A stretch of 64,000 nucleotides of DNA, taken from positions 1-64,000 of the forward strand of contig DXCM01000060.1 in the NCBI GenBank assembly GCA_019116025.1. The letters run 5' to 3'. Shown one piece after another: positions 45,354-55,075 of this stretch. The notes below the pieces were generated by a model. It saw nothing but the letters and a program-made list of their open reading frames with translations. It was not told where the DNA came from and searched no databases. The translations under genes were made by a program, and so were the position numbers. This DNA comes from Candidatus Companilactobacillus pullicola (GTDB taxonomy: Bacteria; Bacillota; Bacilli; Lactobacillales; Lactobacillaceae). Position 1 is the stretch's first letter; each line of letters opens with the position of its first letter.

Positions 45354-47090
45354 TAATCCCTGATCCATTTGATAAAGTTCACGGAAATGTTGATTATTTT
45401 TATAGAGATCGGTTGGCGAGCCTTGCATCTCAATCTCCTTACTATTGATAAAGACAATTTGATCAACATGATTAACACCTTGTAAGTGGTGTGTTACCCA
45501 GATAATAGTTTTGTCGGCTAGTACGTCGAAAATGGTCTTTAATAAATCATTTTCAGTGATTGGATCTAGTCCAACGGTTGGTTCATCTAGCAAAACAATA
45601 GGAGCGTCTTGTAATAGGATACGTGCTAAGGCAATTCTTTCTTGTTCACCACCGGAGAAGTGGGAGCCATTTTCACCAACGATTGTATTGTATTTATCTG
45701 GTAAGGATTCAACTAAATCTTTTAGTCCTACACGTTCTAGGGCTTTTTTAACTTCAGCATCGGAACGGTTCTCATTTCCTAAACGAACGTTGTTCATCAA
45801 AGTAGTATTGAACAAAAATGGTTTTTGATTAAGAACAGAGAAAATCTTTTCTCGATTCTTTTGAACTTTATTAACGTCTATTCCGTTAAGAGTGATATGT
45901 CCTTTTTGTGGGGATAGATCGCCAAGAATCAATTGTAAAATGGTTGTTTTTCCGATGCCACTAGGTCCTAACAGAGCTAGCTTTTCTCCACGAGTGATTG
46001 TTTGTGAAAAGTTTTTGATCAGAATTGGCGAATCGGTATCGTATTCAAAATTTACATTGTCTAACTGCAATTCTTGAAAGTCTTCTGGATTCAAGTTTAC
46101 TTGTTCAGGTAGATTATTCTTGATGGGTTTAAGCGTATTTAGACGGACAATGGAGTCTTTATACAGAGGCCACTCTTCGAATCCTTGGCTGACCGGAATA
46201 ATAGCATCTGACAGTGGGAAAATGGCTAGAACAACGGCCGAAACAAAGTTAGCTTGTTCTTGGTTGTTAGTCATTGTCAGATTAGTAAAGATCAAGAAGC
46301 AAATAGCTAAAGCGACAAAGAATAACTGCAAAGCAAAATCACGATTACGTCTGAAAGCTTTGGATTTATTCTTGGATTTGTCTAAGTCGCCGATATTTTT
46401 AGCGGTTAGATTTTGAAAATCATTTTTACGGCCAGAAATAATCCAATCATCAACGCCCATGATGTTGTCAGTTAATTGAACATAGAGATCACTCTTAACC
46501 TGTTTTTGGTAAGCTCTTCTAGCACTTTCAATTGTTACCGAGAATAGTGGAACTAGGAAGACTTCAACAAATAGTAATAAGAAAACGAAGAAACCAAAGG
46601 ACGGATTAAAAATTCCCAGGGCGACTGAAGCGATGATCGTAACTAAATAAGCGATAACGGAAGGGAAAATAGTTCTTAAATATAAATTTTGTAAATGACT
46701 GATATCCTCGGATAATAATCCCATGATATCACCAGTTTTGTGATGTTCATTAAAGAATGAAGCGTCACTTTCGAGGGTCTTGTAAAGTCTGGTTCGCAAA
46801 TCCGAGGTAACGCGTAGAACCCAATTATGGCTCTTTAATCTTTCAACATATTTGAAGACTGGACGTCCGATACCAAAGGCTCTAGTCAAAAGAATTGGTA
46901 CATAGATCAAGAGAATGTTGACTGGATGAGTTGCGGCCTTATCAATGGTGTATCCAGAAGTGAACATTAGAGCGGCAGCACAGAAAGAGGTCAGTAATCC
47001 TAAAAGTAAGGCAGTAATCAAAAGGCCTTTGTATTGCTTAATGTAAGGTTTGACCCAAGTATCATGTTTGAATGTTTTGAAGAAATTCAT
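45351..47090 (-). CDS. cydC: ABC transporter CydC, cytochrome bd assembly
   Basis: The 579-aa half-transporter has a six-helix membrane domain followed by an ATPase. Walker A is ALLGPSGIGKTTILQLIL near 365, the signature is FSGGEQERIALARILL near 475, and Walker B is APIVLLDEPTVGLD. With CydD it forms the heterodimer needed for cytochrome bd maturation (heme/thiol handling in the envelope). The start overlaps the cydD stop by four bases (ATGA). It is the last gene of cydABDC in transcription order. Confidence 0.93.
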   Translation of the reverse strand: MNFFKTFKHDTWVKPYIKQYKGLLITALLLGLLTSFCAAALMFTSGYTIDKAATHPVNILLIYVPILLTRAFGIGRPVFKYVERLKSHNWVLRVTSDLRTRLYKTLESDASFFNEHHKTGDIMGLLSEDISHLQNLYLRTIFPSVIAYLVTIIASVALGIFNPSFGFFVFLLLFVEVFLVPLFSVTIESARRAYQKQVKSDLYVQLTDNIMGVDDWIISGRKNDFQNLTAKNIGDLDKSKNKSKAFRRNRDFALQLFFVALAICFLIFTNLTMTNNQEQANFVSAVVLAIFPLSDAIIPVSQGFEEWPLYKDSIVRLNTLKPIKNNLPEQVNLNPEDFQELQLDNVNFEYDTDSPILIKNFSQTITRGEKLALLGPSGIGKTTILQLILGDLSPQKGHITLNGIDVNKVQKNREKIFSVLNQKPFLFNTTLMNNVRLGNENRSDAEVKKALERVGLKDLVESLPDKYNTIVGENGSHFSGGEQERIALARILLQDAPIVLLDEPTVGLDPITENDLLKTIFDVLADKTIIWVTHHLQGVNHVDQIVFINSKEIEMQGSPTDLYKNNQHFRELYQMDQGL

Positions 47091-48820
47091 AGTTGGTCAC
47101 CTCGCATATTCTTAATTAGTTGTGAATAGGCACCGTTATGATTACTTAACTCGTCAGGAGTACCTTGTTCAGCAATTGTTCCGTCATCCATAACGACGAC
47201 ATAATCCATTTCTTTGATCCAGTGTAGTCGGTGAGTAGCGAAAATGACTAAGTGATTCTGGAATAATTTTTCCATTGGTTGCTTAAGGGCGTACTCAGTT
47301 TCAATATCCAAGTGAGCAGTAGGTTCATCAAAAATTAAAACATGACGATTATTAGCTAAAAAGGCACGAGCCAGCATGATCCGTTGTTGTTGACCACCAG
47401 AGATACCACGACCGCCTTCACCAATGAGCGTTTCATAGCCATCATTTAAAGTGGCGATAAACTCGTCCAGACCAGCAGCTGAGGCAGCTTTTTCTATCTC
47501 CTCTTGTGAAGCTTCAGGGCGATAAAAAGCAATGTTCTTAGCAATAGAACCGGCAAATAAATATGGATCTTGTGGTAGAAAGGTTAATTTGTTCTGCCAA
47601 TTAGCTTGTTTGAAATTAGTGACTTCTGCTTGATTTATTTTAATATCGGCCTTTTCAGGAGTGATGAAACCACCAATCGTGCGGATTAAAGTAGTTTTAC
47701 CGGAACCTGATTTACCGATGACACCGATTTTTTGATAACCGTGTAAGCTTAATTTATCAATATCGAGGCTGACTTCATTCTGACCAGTTCCGTTATATGA
47801 AAATTGTAAATTATTGATATCAATTTGTGAGTCCTGATTCCAATCAAAAGCCTTGAGTTCAGTACTTTCGGATTTGCTAGGACGTTCTAAAATTTCAAAA
47901 ATAGAGTTTAAAGCATTTTTACCATTTAAGGTAGCGTGATAGTCTCCCGAGAAATCGCGTAATGGTAAAAAGTATTCAGGTGCCAAGATCAAAGTAACCA
48001 AGGCAGGGAAAAGTGGAAAACTGTTGTTAATCAGTCCTAAGCCTAGGAAGACGGCCAAAATAGCGATACCTAATGTGGTTAGCCAATCGAGGGCGAAAGT
48101 TGATAAGATGGCAATTCTAAGGGTATTCATAGTTCGACGACGATATTCGTCACTGACGGTATAAATGTTCTTAGCATAGCGTTTACTTAGACCCAACATT
48201 TTTAACGTTGGTAGACCTCTTAAGGCATCTAAAAAGTGATTGGAAAGAATTGTATATTGCTTGTATTGGGAGTCAGCTTTGGCCTGAGCAGCCAGTCCTA
48301 AAATAATCATGAACAGAATTACTAGAGGTACGATAATTGTTAGCGTAATTCCCGAAGCAATATTTTGCATATAAATATAGACCAGTAAAACTGGCGGAAT
48401 GATACACATATTCATCATTTTTGTAAAAATCAATTTGAAGTAGTTTTCGACTAAGTCGATCCCATCAAGAGATGAAGTAACTAAGTTGCCAGTACCCTCA
48501 TCAGAAATCATTTCAGGTCCGGACTCATAGACCTTCTCAAGTAATTGGGAACGGATATTTTCAGAAGTTTTACTGGCATAGCTTTCAACGATTTTAGTAT
48601 TAATCAATGTAAAGAGATGTCGCAAAATAAAGGCAATAGCAAACAAGATCATCGGATTAACGATGGTTTGCAAAGCTTTTTGTTCCCACGAATTAACTAG
48701 TGCTTCTGCTAAATACTTACCTTGGAATAAAACAACAAATGCTTGCAAGAGAGTTAATCCTGCAAGCATCAATAGAAGTTTTTTTGTTCCTGGTAAGCGA
48801 AATAAACGCTTATCAATCAT
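47087..48820 (-). CDS. cydD: ABC transporter CydD, cytochrome bd assembly
   Basis: The 577-aa half-transporter is the partner of CydC. Six membrane helices lie in the first 310 residues. The ATPase has Walker A GVIGKSGSGKTTLIRTIGG near 360, signature GISGGQQQRIMLARAFLA near 468 and Walker B HVLIFDEPTAHLD. I chose the ATG at 48818-48820 (MIDKRLFRLPGTKK), which overlaps the cydB stop by one base and has GGTGA upstream. A longer reading into cydB has no family support. Confidence 0.93.
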   Translation of the reverse strand: MIDKRLFRLPGTKKLLLMLAGLTLLQAFVVLFQGKYLAEALVNSWEQKALQTIVNPMILFAIAFILRHLFTLINTKIVESYASKTSENIRSQLLEKVYESGPEMISDEGTGNLVTSSLDGIDLVENYFKLIFTKMMNMCIIPPVLLVYIYMQNIASGITLTIIVPLVILFMIILGLAAQAKADSQYKQYTILSNHFLDALRGLPTLKMLGLSKRYAKNIYTVSDEYRRRTMNTLRIAILSTFALDWLTTLGIAILAVFLGLGLINNSFPLFPALVTLILAPEYFLPLRDFSGDYHATLNGKNALNSIFEILERPSKSESTELKAFDWNQDSQIDINNLQFSYNGTGQNEVSLDIDKLSLHGYQKIGVIGKSGSGKTTLIRTIGGFITPEKADIKINQAEVTNFKQANWQNKLTFLPQDPYLFAGSIAKNIAFYRPEASQEEIEKAASAAGLDEFIATLNDGYETLIGEGGRGISGGQQQRIMLARAFLANNRHVLIFDEPTAHLDIETEYALKQPMEKLFQNHLVIFATHRLHWIKEMDYVVVMDDGTIAEQGTPDELSNHNGAYSQLIKNMRGDQL

Positions 48821-49833
48821 TAATATTTCACCGCATTTTCCCTTGGATTTATTCTCTTTGTAAATAGAGAGTATGACCAGATGAAGTATATAGCCACAAT
48901 TGGAACCAAGATACATGCGACAATCGTCATAATTGTTAACGTGTATTGTGAGTTAGCGGCATTTTTAATCAATATACTGTGTGCTGGATTTGTAGCAATC
49001 ATGACACGTGGGAATAGTCCGTTGAATAATAAGACGATGACCATGCTGAGTGATAAACCACTACCAACAAAGCTCCAGCCCTCTCTATCCTTTAGGACTC
49101 CATAGTAACCTAATAATGAGAACAAAACAATTAGAGCTGTAATGAGAAGAGATGATCCAAATCTCTTAGTAAAGAAGTCTGTTTGTAGAAATACAAGTAC
49201 AGCAAAGACAACTTCACCCAAGAAAAGAATTGGATATAGAATTTTATTTAATTTACGAGCACGTTCACGTAATGGTCCTTCGATTCTAAGTCTGATAAAG
49301 TTCAAACCATGTACGAGTGAAAGAAGTGTTCCGGCAACACCACCGACAATTGAAAGTAGGTTAACTACTTGGAAAAATGATGGTGTAGCGTTACCTTGAG
49401 CATCAATTGGAATACCTTGAACCATGCTCAAAAGGATCATACAGAGGAAGAATGGAGCCATGAGACTTCCACAGAAGAAAGTCCACATCCAAAGATTCTT
49501 TTCTGTTTTCGATTCGGCATGCTTGTGGAATTCAAATGATACTCCACGAAGAATCAAGCCAACTAAAACTAAAAGGAACAAGATGTAATAACCAGAGAAC
49601 AATGATGCATACCACAATGGTAAAGAAGCAAACATTGCACCACCGGCAGTAACTAACCATGTTTCATTACCGTCCCAGTGAGGTCCGATCGTTGACATGA
49701 TTGCGGCTCTTTCTTCATCGTCTTTGGCAAGGAATCTGGTTGACATTCCGACACCAAAGTCAAAGCCTTCAAGAAAGAGGAAGATTGAAAATAGAAGCCC
49801 AATTACGATAAACCAAAGTGTGCTGAGTGTCAT
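48820..49833 (-). CDS. cydB: Cytochrome bd ubiquinol/menaquinol oxidase subunit II
   Basis: The 337-aa membrane subunit has about eight or nine helices. It begins LSTLWFIVIGLLFSIFLFLEGFDFGVGMS, with the family motif EGFDFGVG near 24, followed by GPHWDGNETWLVTAGGAMFA near 50, both hallmarks of CydB. With CydA it reduces oxygen to water using menaquinol. It overlaps cydA by four bases at the start and cydD by one at the end, showing a tightly coupled operon. Confidence 0.97.
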   Translation of the reverse strand: MTLSTLWFIVIGLLFSIFLFLEGFDFGVGMSTRFLAKDDEERAAIMSTIGPHWDGNETWLVTAGGAMFASLPLWYASLFSGYYILFLLVLVGLILRGVSFEFHKHAESKTEKNLWMWTFFCGSLMAPFFLCMILLSMVQGIPIDAQGNATPSFFQVVNLLSIVGGVAGTLLSLVHGLNFIRLRIEGPLRERARKLNKILYPILFLGEVVFAVLVFLQTDFFTKRFGSSLLITALIVLFSLLGYYGVLKDREGWSFVGSGLSLSMVIVLLFNGLFPRVMIATNPAHSILIKNAANSQYTLTIMTIVACILVPIVAIYFIWSYSLFTKRINPRENAVKY

Positions 49834-51272
49834 TTTCCAAAGGCCTCCTTTGCAAATGGATCAACGTTTTGTTTAGAGTCAACTTCTTCATAGTAGGGAC
49901 CATGATGAAGGGTACGACGACAGTAAGCAACCATAACGCCACCCAATAGTGTGAAGAGCAAGAAGTAAACAATATTACTGAATAATAGACTAGCCACAGT
50001 TGAAGTTGGTGAAACAGCTTGGGCGATTGTGAAGAGACCATAAACGATCCAAGGGTAACGACCAAATTCAGTGATGAACCAACCAGCGGAGTTAGCGATA
50101 AATGGAACCCAGATGCAGATTCCTAAGACAACTAACATCCACTTGTGACTCTCGATGGTATCTTTTCTCTTTCTTGAGAAAATCAAACCAACGATCGAAG
50201 TTAACATGATCAAAGCGTCAAAGCCGGTCATAACTCTAAAGCTCCAGAAGAGAGTCTTAGGTGGGACATAGTAGTTCATATCCTTGCCAAACTTTTTATC
50301 ATATTTAGCATGTAATTCTTTGTTGATAGTGTTCATACCTTTAACAGAACCACTGAGTTTGTGGTAAGCCAAGATACTCAAGACACCAGGTACGTCAACT
50401 TGAGCGGAAGCTTTATGATTCTTAGCATCAATCAATTCAACAACTGTCCAAGGAGCTGGATCCTTAGTGTCTTTATAGATACCTTCAGTAGCAGCAAATT
50501 TCATTGGTTGATCTTTGATGATTTGTTGTGTTTGAAGATCTCCGGCACCGGCAGAAAGAATTGCAAAAATTAAACTAGCCCAAAGGCCAAAACGAAGTGA
50601 TGTCTTGAAGAAGTGATTTTCATCCTTCTTCTTACGTAGTAGTCCCCAAGCACTCATACCTGTAATAACAACTCCAGCTGTCATAAAGGCAGCCAAGATG
50701 ACATGTGGAAAGGCTCTCCAGAGTTGAGGGTTACTAATAACAGCCCCGAAGTCAGTCAATTGAATCCGACCGGTAGCATTGTTGATCTTGAATCCTGTAG
50801 GAGCTTGCATGAAACTATTAGCAGCCAAGATCCAAATAGCAGAAAGCATGGTACCTATAGAAGTCATCCAAATCATGAATGCATGAACGCCTGGTTTGAA
50901 ACGATCCCAAGTGAACATCCAAATTCCGATAAAGACTGATTCAATAAAGAAAGCAAGAAGAGCTTCAATAGCAAGTGGAGCACCAAATACATCACCCATG
51001 AAACGTGAGTATTCCGACCAATTCATACCGAATTGGAACTCTTGAATAATACCGGTAACTATACCAACGGCAAAACTTAGAAGAAAAATCTTTCCCCAGA
51101 ACTTTGCCATATCTAAATAAACTTTGTCTTTTTTAACGGCGTAAATTGTTTCCATGATAGCAACTAAAAAGCCCATTCCGATTGAAAATGGAACGAAGAA
51201 GAAATGGAATACAGTTGTCATTGCGAACTGAAAACGAGCCAAAGAGACAATGCTTAAACCCATAGTAAGCAT
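49830..51272 (-). CDS. cydA: Cytochrome bd oxidase subunit I
   Basis: The 480-aa heme-bearing subunit has a heme ligand His in TTVFHFFFVPFSIGMGF near 22 and another in WRAFPHVILAAFMTAG near 187, and the quinol/heme region is GWFITEFGRYPWIVYGL near 405. The Q-loop is of the short type usual for Firmicutes. It needs heme, which most lactobacilli take from outside; no heme synthesis genes are in the window. AGGAGG lies eight bases before the ATG. It is the first gene of the operon. Confidence 0.97.
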   Translation of the reverse strand: MLTMGLSIVSLARFQFAMTTVFHFFFVPFSIGMGFLVAIMETIYAVKKDKVYLDMAKFWGKIFLLSFAVGIVTGIIQEFQFGMNWSEYSRFMGDVFGAPLAIEALLAFFIESVFIGIWMFTWDRFKPGVHAFMIWMTSIGTMLSAIWILAANSFMQAPTGFKINNATGRIQLTDFGAVISNPQLWRAFPHVILAAFMTAGVVITGMSAWGLLRKKKDENHFFKTSLRFGLWASLIFAILSAGAGDLQTQQIIKDQPMKFAATEGIYKDTKDPAPWTVVELIDAKNHKASAQVDVPGVLSILAYHKLSGSVKGMNTINKELHAKYDKKFGKDMNYYVPPKTLFWSFRVMTGFDALIMLTSIVGLIFSRKRKDTIESHKWMLVVLGICIWVPFIANSAGWFITEFGRYPWIVYGLFTIAQAVSPTSTVASLLFSNIVYFLLFTLLGGVMVAYCRRTLHHGPYYEEVDSKQNVDPFAKEAFGK

Positions 51273-51649
51273 GGTAAAAACCTCCTTAGAACATATAATA
51301 AAAACCCTAATATATACAGATTTATCATATGATTAATTAATATTATAAGCAACAAAAGTGACTTGTGAAAAAACCGTTTCCATTGTTGAAAACAGTGACA
51401 TAAATTAAACTTTAACAAGCGATTATTACTTAAATAAAAATCCACATATCGGATAATATCCTAATTAAAATATAGTCCTTTGAAATCGTTTTTATCATCA
51501 TTATTGGCAAGATTTTTTTACAAAAAAGAAAGTGATTTGGTCAATTACCGTTATAACGATGTGATGAATAAAAAATTTTGGAATTAGAAAGACATTGGAT
51601 GTATTTTGGGAGCAACAATTGTTAGTTTTGAGGAAAGAAAGGGGAAACA
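51273..51649. other. Divergent control region between cydA and the XRE gene
   Basis: The 377 bases are AT-rich and hold promoters for both directions; no single -35/-10 pair is convincing. TGAAAACAGTGACA (51387-51400) resembles a CcpA cre site but lacks the central CG. CGTTATAACG (51549-51558) is another copy of the palindrome found after mnmG and cydC. No gene is seen. Confidence 0.5.
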
Positions 51650-52174
51650 ATGGCATTAAATCAAATCTTACGTAAGAAACGCAAAGAATATCAATTTACT
51701 CAAGAACAATTGGCGGAGAAATTATTGGTTTCACCAAAAACAGTTTCTAACTGGGAAACAGGTAAAACTTTTCCTGATATTGAGAGCTTGATCAGAATTG
51801 CAAAATTGTATCACCTTTCTTTAGATAACCTATTGGTGGAAGGATCTGATGTTGTGAAGGATATTGAAAAAAAGACACGTTTAGCAACTTTAAAAAAGTA
51901 TGTGTGGTTACCAAGTATTTTGAATATAATTTTGGTACTGGTGGTTTCGCAGCAAAGAATTTTTGGAAAATTATCGAACATAACGACTGGATTAATTCTT
52001 GTTAGTATAGTTTTGAATGGGGCCGTTATACTTTATTTTTCTAATGAGGTCAGTAATGAAAAAGATGAGAAGCCTGATTTTAGAAATAAACAGCAAGTAA
52101 AGGGCTTGCTTGTCTTTGCCATTTTATTCATCGCATCGGTAATTGCCGGATACATAATGAAATATGGAATTTAA
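51650..52174 (+). CDS. XRE family regulator with membrane helices
   Basis: The 174 aa begin with a Cro/C1 helix-turn-helix (RKEYQFTQEQLAEKLLV, then SPKTVSNWETGKTFPDIESL) covering residues 5-60. Three membrane helices follow (VWLPSILNIILVLVVS, ITTGLILVSIVLNGAVILYF, LLVFAILFIASVIAGYIM). Such membrane-tethered XRE proteins are common in lactobacilli, with unknown signals. AAAGGGG precedes the ATG. It is divergent from cydA and could control it, but nothing proves this. Confidence 0.85.
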   Translation: MALNQILRKKRKEYQFTQEQLAEKLLVSPKTVSNWETGKTFPDIESLIRIAKLYHLSLDNLLVEGSDVVKDIEKKTRLATLKKYVWLPSILNIILVLVVSQQRIFGKLSNITTGLILVSIVLNGAVILYFSNEVSNEKDEKPDFRNKQQVKGLLVFAILFIASVIAGYIMKYGI

Positions 52175-52222
52175 AAAGAGGTGTTCATATTGATTATCAG
52201 TCAATTATGGACATCTCTTTTA
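52173..52222. terminator. Bidirectional terminator
   Basis: AAAGAGGTGTTCATA pairs with TATGGACATCTCTTT with one G-U pair, and TTGATT/AGTCAA continues the stem inside. Confidence 0.85.
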
Positions 52223-53116
52223 TTTTTTATCTATAAATGTTTTGCTAGCATCAATAGCGAACTTCCAAAATAACTCAACTATTTTGGAGGTATTATCATG
52301 TTGCTTCATAAATACTAGCTGGCTGTTGATTTTTGGTACGAGTGGGACGACTTTAATGTTGTCAAAGCCGGTGAGATCAAACGACTTATTCATTACTATT
52401 GAAATTCCAGTACCTTGGTTAAGCATCTCAAGAATTAAATCAATTCTTTGGCCGTTGTAAGTAACACGTGGTTGTAATTGCATGCTTTGAAAGGTCGAAT
52501 AGAGAGGATTGCTCTTACTTATCGTGTTACTCAATAGTAATAAGGATTCTTTCTTGAGCATATCGGGAGTGACATAATCTCGGTTTGCTAAATGATTACT
52601 TTTGGGTACTAACACAACGAATCTGTCAGTTTCATTGACGATTACATCATAAGAAGGAAAATCATTATCAAAGATTCTTGTGAATACTATATCCACATTT
52701 TTTTGATCGAGTGAATGTTCTAGTTTATCAACATTTTCTTCACTAAATTGTAATCTTATTTTAGGGTAGCATTTTGCAAAAGCCGTTATGATATGAAAGG
52801 CTTCGTATTGGGATAAGGAAGGCAATCCTTGAATAACTAAAGGACGTTCTTCTAACCAAGCCTCATCGGCTATTAGTTGATTCAATTCAGCTTCTTTTTC
52901 TAAGACGTCTTTTACTTTAGGCAGGATTAATTTTCCGACTCTAGTTAACTTGATTTGACGATGGGCCCGAACAAATAATTGAACTTTCCAGCTTTTTTCC
53001 AATTCCATAATATATTTTGAAATTGTTGATTGTGATAAAAACATTCTTTGAGCTGTTAGACTATAATTTTGCGTCTTTGCTAGGTCTAGAAAAACTGCTA
53101 ATTTTTTAGTGTCCAC
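52220..53116 (-). CDS. LysR family transcriptional regulator
   Basis: The 298 aa have an N-terminal LysR helix-turn-helix (LAVFLDLAKTQNYSLTAQRM, FLSQSTISKYIMELEKSW). The periplasmic-binding-like effector domain starts with RPLVIQGLPSLSQYEAFHII near 91. The start is GTG (53114-53116) behind AGGAG. It is divergent from the DUF554 gene across 120 bases, the classic layout for a LysR regulator and its target. The effector is unknown. Confidence 0.9.
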   Translation of the reverse strand: MDTKKLAVFLDLAKTQNYSLTAQRMFLSQSTISKYIMELEKSWKVQLFVRAHRQIKLTRVGKLILPKVKDVLEKEAELNQLIADEAWLEERPLVIQGLPSLSQYEAFHIITAFAKCYPKIRLQFSEENVDKLEHSLDQKNVDIVFTRIFDNDFPSYDVIVNETDRFVVLVPKSNHLANRDYVTPDMLKKESLLLLSNTISKSNPLYSTFQSMQLQPRVTYNGQRIDLILEMLNQGTGISIVMNKSFDLTGFDNIKVVPLVPKINSQLVFMKQHDNTSKIVELFWKFAIDASKTFIDKK

Positions 53117-53236
53117 CGTATACTCCTAACTATTATTATTCTGAATAGTTTAACACTAAAACAGAATTGTTCTTTATCTTACCAGTTACTAGACTTTTAC
53201 TTGTGAGTAATTTTATTCAATACAAGGAGTCTTTTT

Positions 53237-53965
53237 ATGCCAATTGGAATTATAACGAATGTATGTGCCATTCTTTTCGGTGGAATTGTTGGTGCACTTG
53301 GCGGTGAAGTAATGTCCGATAACTTCAAAGAAGGTCTTAATATGACTTTCAGTATCTGTTCTATCTGTATGGGAATCTACGCTATTGCTCCCATGAAAAA
53401 TTTAGCTGCGTTTGTTTTTGCTGTAATACTTGGAACCAGTCTTGGAATTATTCTTCATGTAGGAAAAGCCATTAACCGCGGTGCCAAAGATATGCAGCAT
53501 TTTATTTCGAAATTTATTAAAGCACCATCTAAAATGGATGAGCAAGCTTTTGAAACCACGTTAGTGACCGTGATCGTACTTTTTTGTGCTAGTGGGACTG
53601 GAATTTACGGCACGCTTACTGAGGGTATTAATGGCGATGCAACAATCTTAATATCAAAATCAATACTCGATTTTTTTGCTGCAGTCATCTTTGGCGCTAA
53701 TCTGGGGGCAGTTGTTTCACTGATTGCCGTCCCACAAATTGTTATTTTAATGATAATATTTTCTCTTGCTAACTTTATCGTTCCTTTAACGACACCAAAT
53801 ATGATTCTTGATTTTAAGGCGGCTGGTGGCGTTTTAATGTTAGCTAGTGGTTTTAGAATTACAAAAATAAAAATGTTTCCGACTGCGGATATGATTCCTA
53901 TCATGGTTGTTATCATGCCAATTTCGTGGTTATGGACTAATATGTTATTACCGTTAATACATTAA
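53237..53965 (+). CDS. DUF554 family membrane protein
   Basis: The 242 aa have about seven membrane helices and the family-typical start MPIGIITNVCAILFGGIVGA. GVTLxFCxGT-like features are seen in VIVLFCASGTGIYGTLTEG near 118, and ILDFFAAVIFGANLGAVVSL near 140. DUF554 proteins are thought to be small-solute transporters but no substrate is proven. AAGGAG lies upstream. It is probably regulated by the divergent LysR gene. Confidence 0.88.
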   Translation: MPIGIITNVCAILFGGIVGALGGEVMSDNFKEGLNMTFSICSICMGIYAIAPMKNLAAFVFAVILGTSLGIILHVGKAINRGAKDMQHFISKFIKAPSKMDEQAFETTLVTVIVLFCASGTGIYGTLTEGINGDATILISKSILDFFAAVIFGANLGAVVSLIAVPQIVILMIIFSLANFIVPLTTPNMILDFKAAGGVLMLASGFRITKIKMFPTADMIPIMVVIMPISWLWTNMLLPLIH

Positions 53966-54002
53966 AAAACACCAATTCTATATTCAGAATTGGTGTTTTT
54001 TA
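53963..54002. terminator. Bidirectional terminator between convergent genes
   Basis: AAAAAACACCAATTCT pairs perfectly with AGAATTGGTGTTTTTT across a six-base loop. Confidence 0.93.
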
Positions 54003-55046
54003 ATTGTGACGATTGCTACGACTTCTTGAACCAACGTTGCCATTATTCTCTGGTCTTTGACCATAAGGATTTTGTGGTTGACCTAATTGCTGTTGTGGAT
54101 TGGAATTTTGGTTTTGACCCTGATTCCCGTATCTCTGTTGCAAAGTAGGTCTAGGTTGATTGAAGTTTTGATTATTTTGTGGAGCAGAATTTTGACCATT
54201 GAATTGACGATTGCCATTCATTGGCTGTTGATTTGGAGTTTGTCCAAAATTATTTTGTGGTTGTTGGAAATTGCCACGACCATTTTGATTCATTGGTCTA
54301 TTAGGCATTTGACTATTATTCATTGGTTGATTTGGAAATTGTTGTTGATTGTTATAACCGTTACCCATTGGTTGTTGTTGATTGTAACGACCATTGAAAT
54401 TACCATTTGGATTTTGGTTCATTTGATTTGGAGCTTGCGGACCGTATCCTGGTTGATTCATAGGTTGTTGGTTATATTGTCCTTGATATTGATTAGGATT
54501 AGGTTGTTGATTAAAGTTTTGATTATTTTGACCTTGATAAGGATTATAACCATAGTTTTGTTGATTAAAATTGTTCGGTTGTGCATTATATTGCCCTTGG
54601 TTCATTTGATTCATAGGATTCTGATCATATGGATTATTTCCATATTGATTCTGATTGTCCTCAGGTTCATCTTCAGGTATTGGATGAATGATCGTATCGA
54701 CGATAACGATGATCAAATCAATAGCACCAATAATAATACCAACCCAAGCCCAAATTTTTAGAAAACCTGCACCAGGCATGTTGGCATTGAAGAGTCCCAT
54801 AAGTCCACCCAGAATTAAGATGATGAAACCTACGATATCAGGAACCATACTATAAGTACGGTTAGTTAGGATATAGATTGCAGCCGAGATAATATAAGTT
54901 ATTGCCATAAGAATACCAGCAGCACCACCAATGGCACCTGTACCAACTAGAGCGGCAATAAAGCCTTCAAATCCGGACTTAACCATTAGGATAATAGATA
55001 GTATAAGCAATAAAATACCGGCAGAAATTTTTGTTATTCTTACCAT
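54000..55046 (-). CDS. Membrane protein with a long Gln/Asn-rich tail
   Basis: The 348-aa protein has a hydrophobic N-terminal part of about 130 residues with four helices (ISAGILLLILSIILMVKSGF, AGILMAITYIISAAIYIL, MVPDIVGFIILILGGLMGLF, IWAWVGIIIGAIDLIIVIVD). An acidic stretch (PIPEDEPEDNQ) and about 200 residues of low complexity follow, almost all Q, N, P, G and Y in short motifs such as NQQPMN and YNQQ, with a basic end (RSRSNRHN). Composition is prion-like. Small DUF4064-like proteins are a possible relative. GGAGG precedes the ATG. The function is unknown. Confidence 0.7.
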   Translation of the reverse strand: MVRITKISAGILLLILSIILMVKSGFEGFIAALVGTGAIGGAAGILMAITYIISAAIYILTNRTYSMVPDIVGFIILILGGLMGLFNANMPGAGFLKIWAWVGIIIGAIDLIIVIVDTIIHPIPEDEPEDNQNQYGNNPYDQNPMNQMNQGQYNAQPNNFNQQNYGYNPYQGQNNQNFNQQPNPNQYQGQYNQQPMNQPGYGPQAPNQMNQNPNGNFNGRYNQQQPMGNGYNNQQQFPNQPMNNSQMPNRPMNQNGRGNFQQPQNNFGQTPNQQPMNGNRQFNGQNSAPQNNQNFNQPRPTLQQRYGNQGQNQNSNPQQQLGQPQNPYGQRPENNGNVGSRSRSNRHN

Positions 55047-55075
55047 AAAGAAACCTCCGATTTTACTAACAAATA

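Noticed and set aside
51361-51400. Rex or CcpA site controlling cydABCD
   Set aside because: TTGTGAAA has no matching second half, and TGAAAACAGTGACA lacks the cre central CG. Mentioned only as weak resemblance.
54087-54761. A 224-codon plus-strand frame opposite the Q/N-rich gene
   Set aside because: It is a shadow: the Leu/Ile/Trp-rich product is the complement of Gln/Asn codons, and it has no ribosome-binding site.
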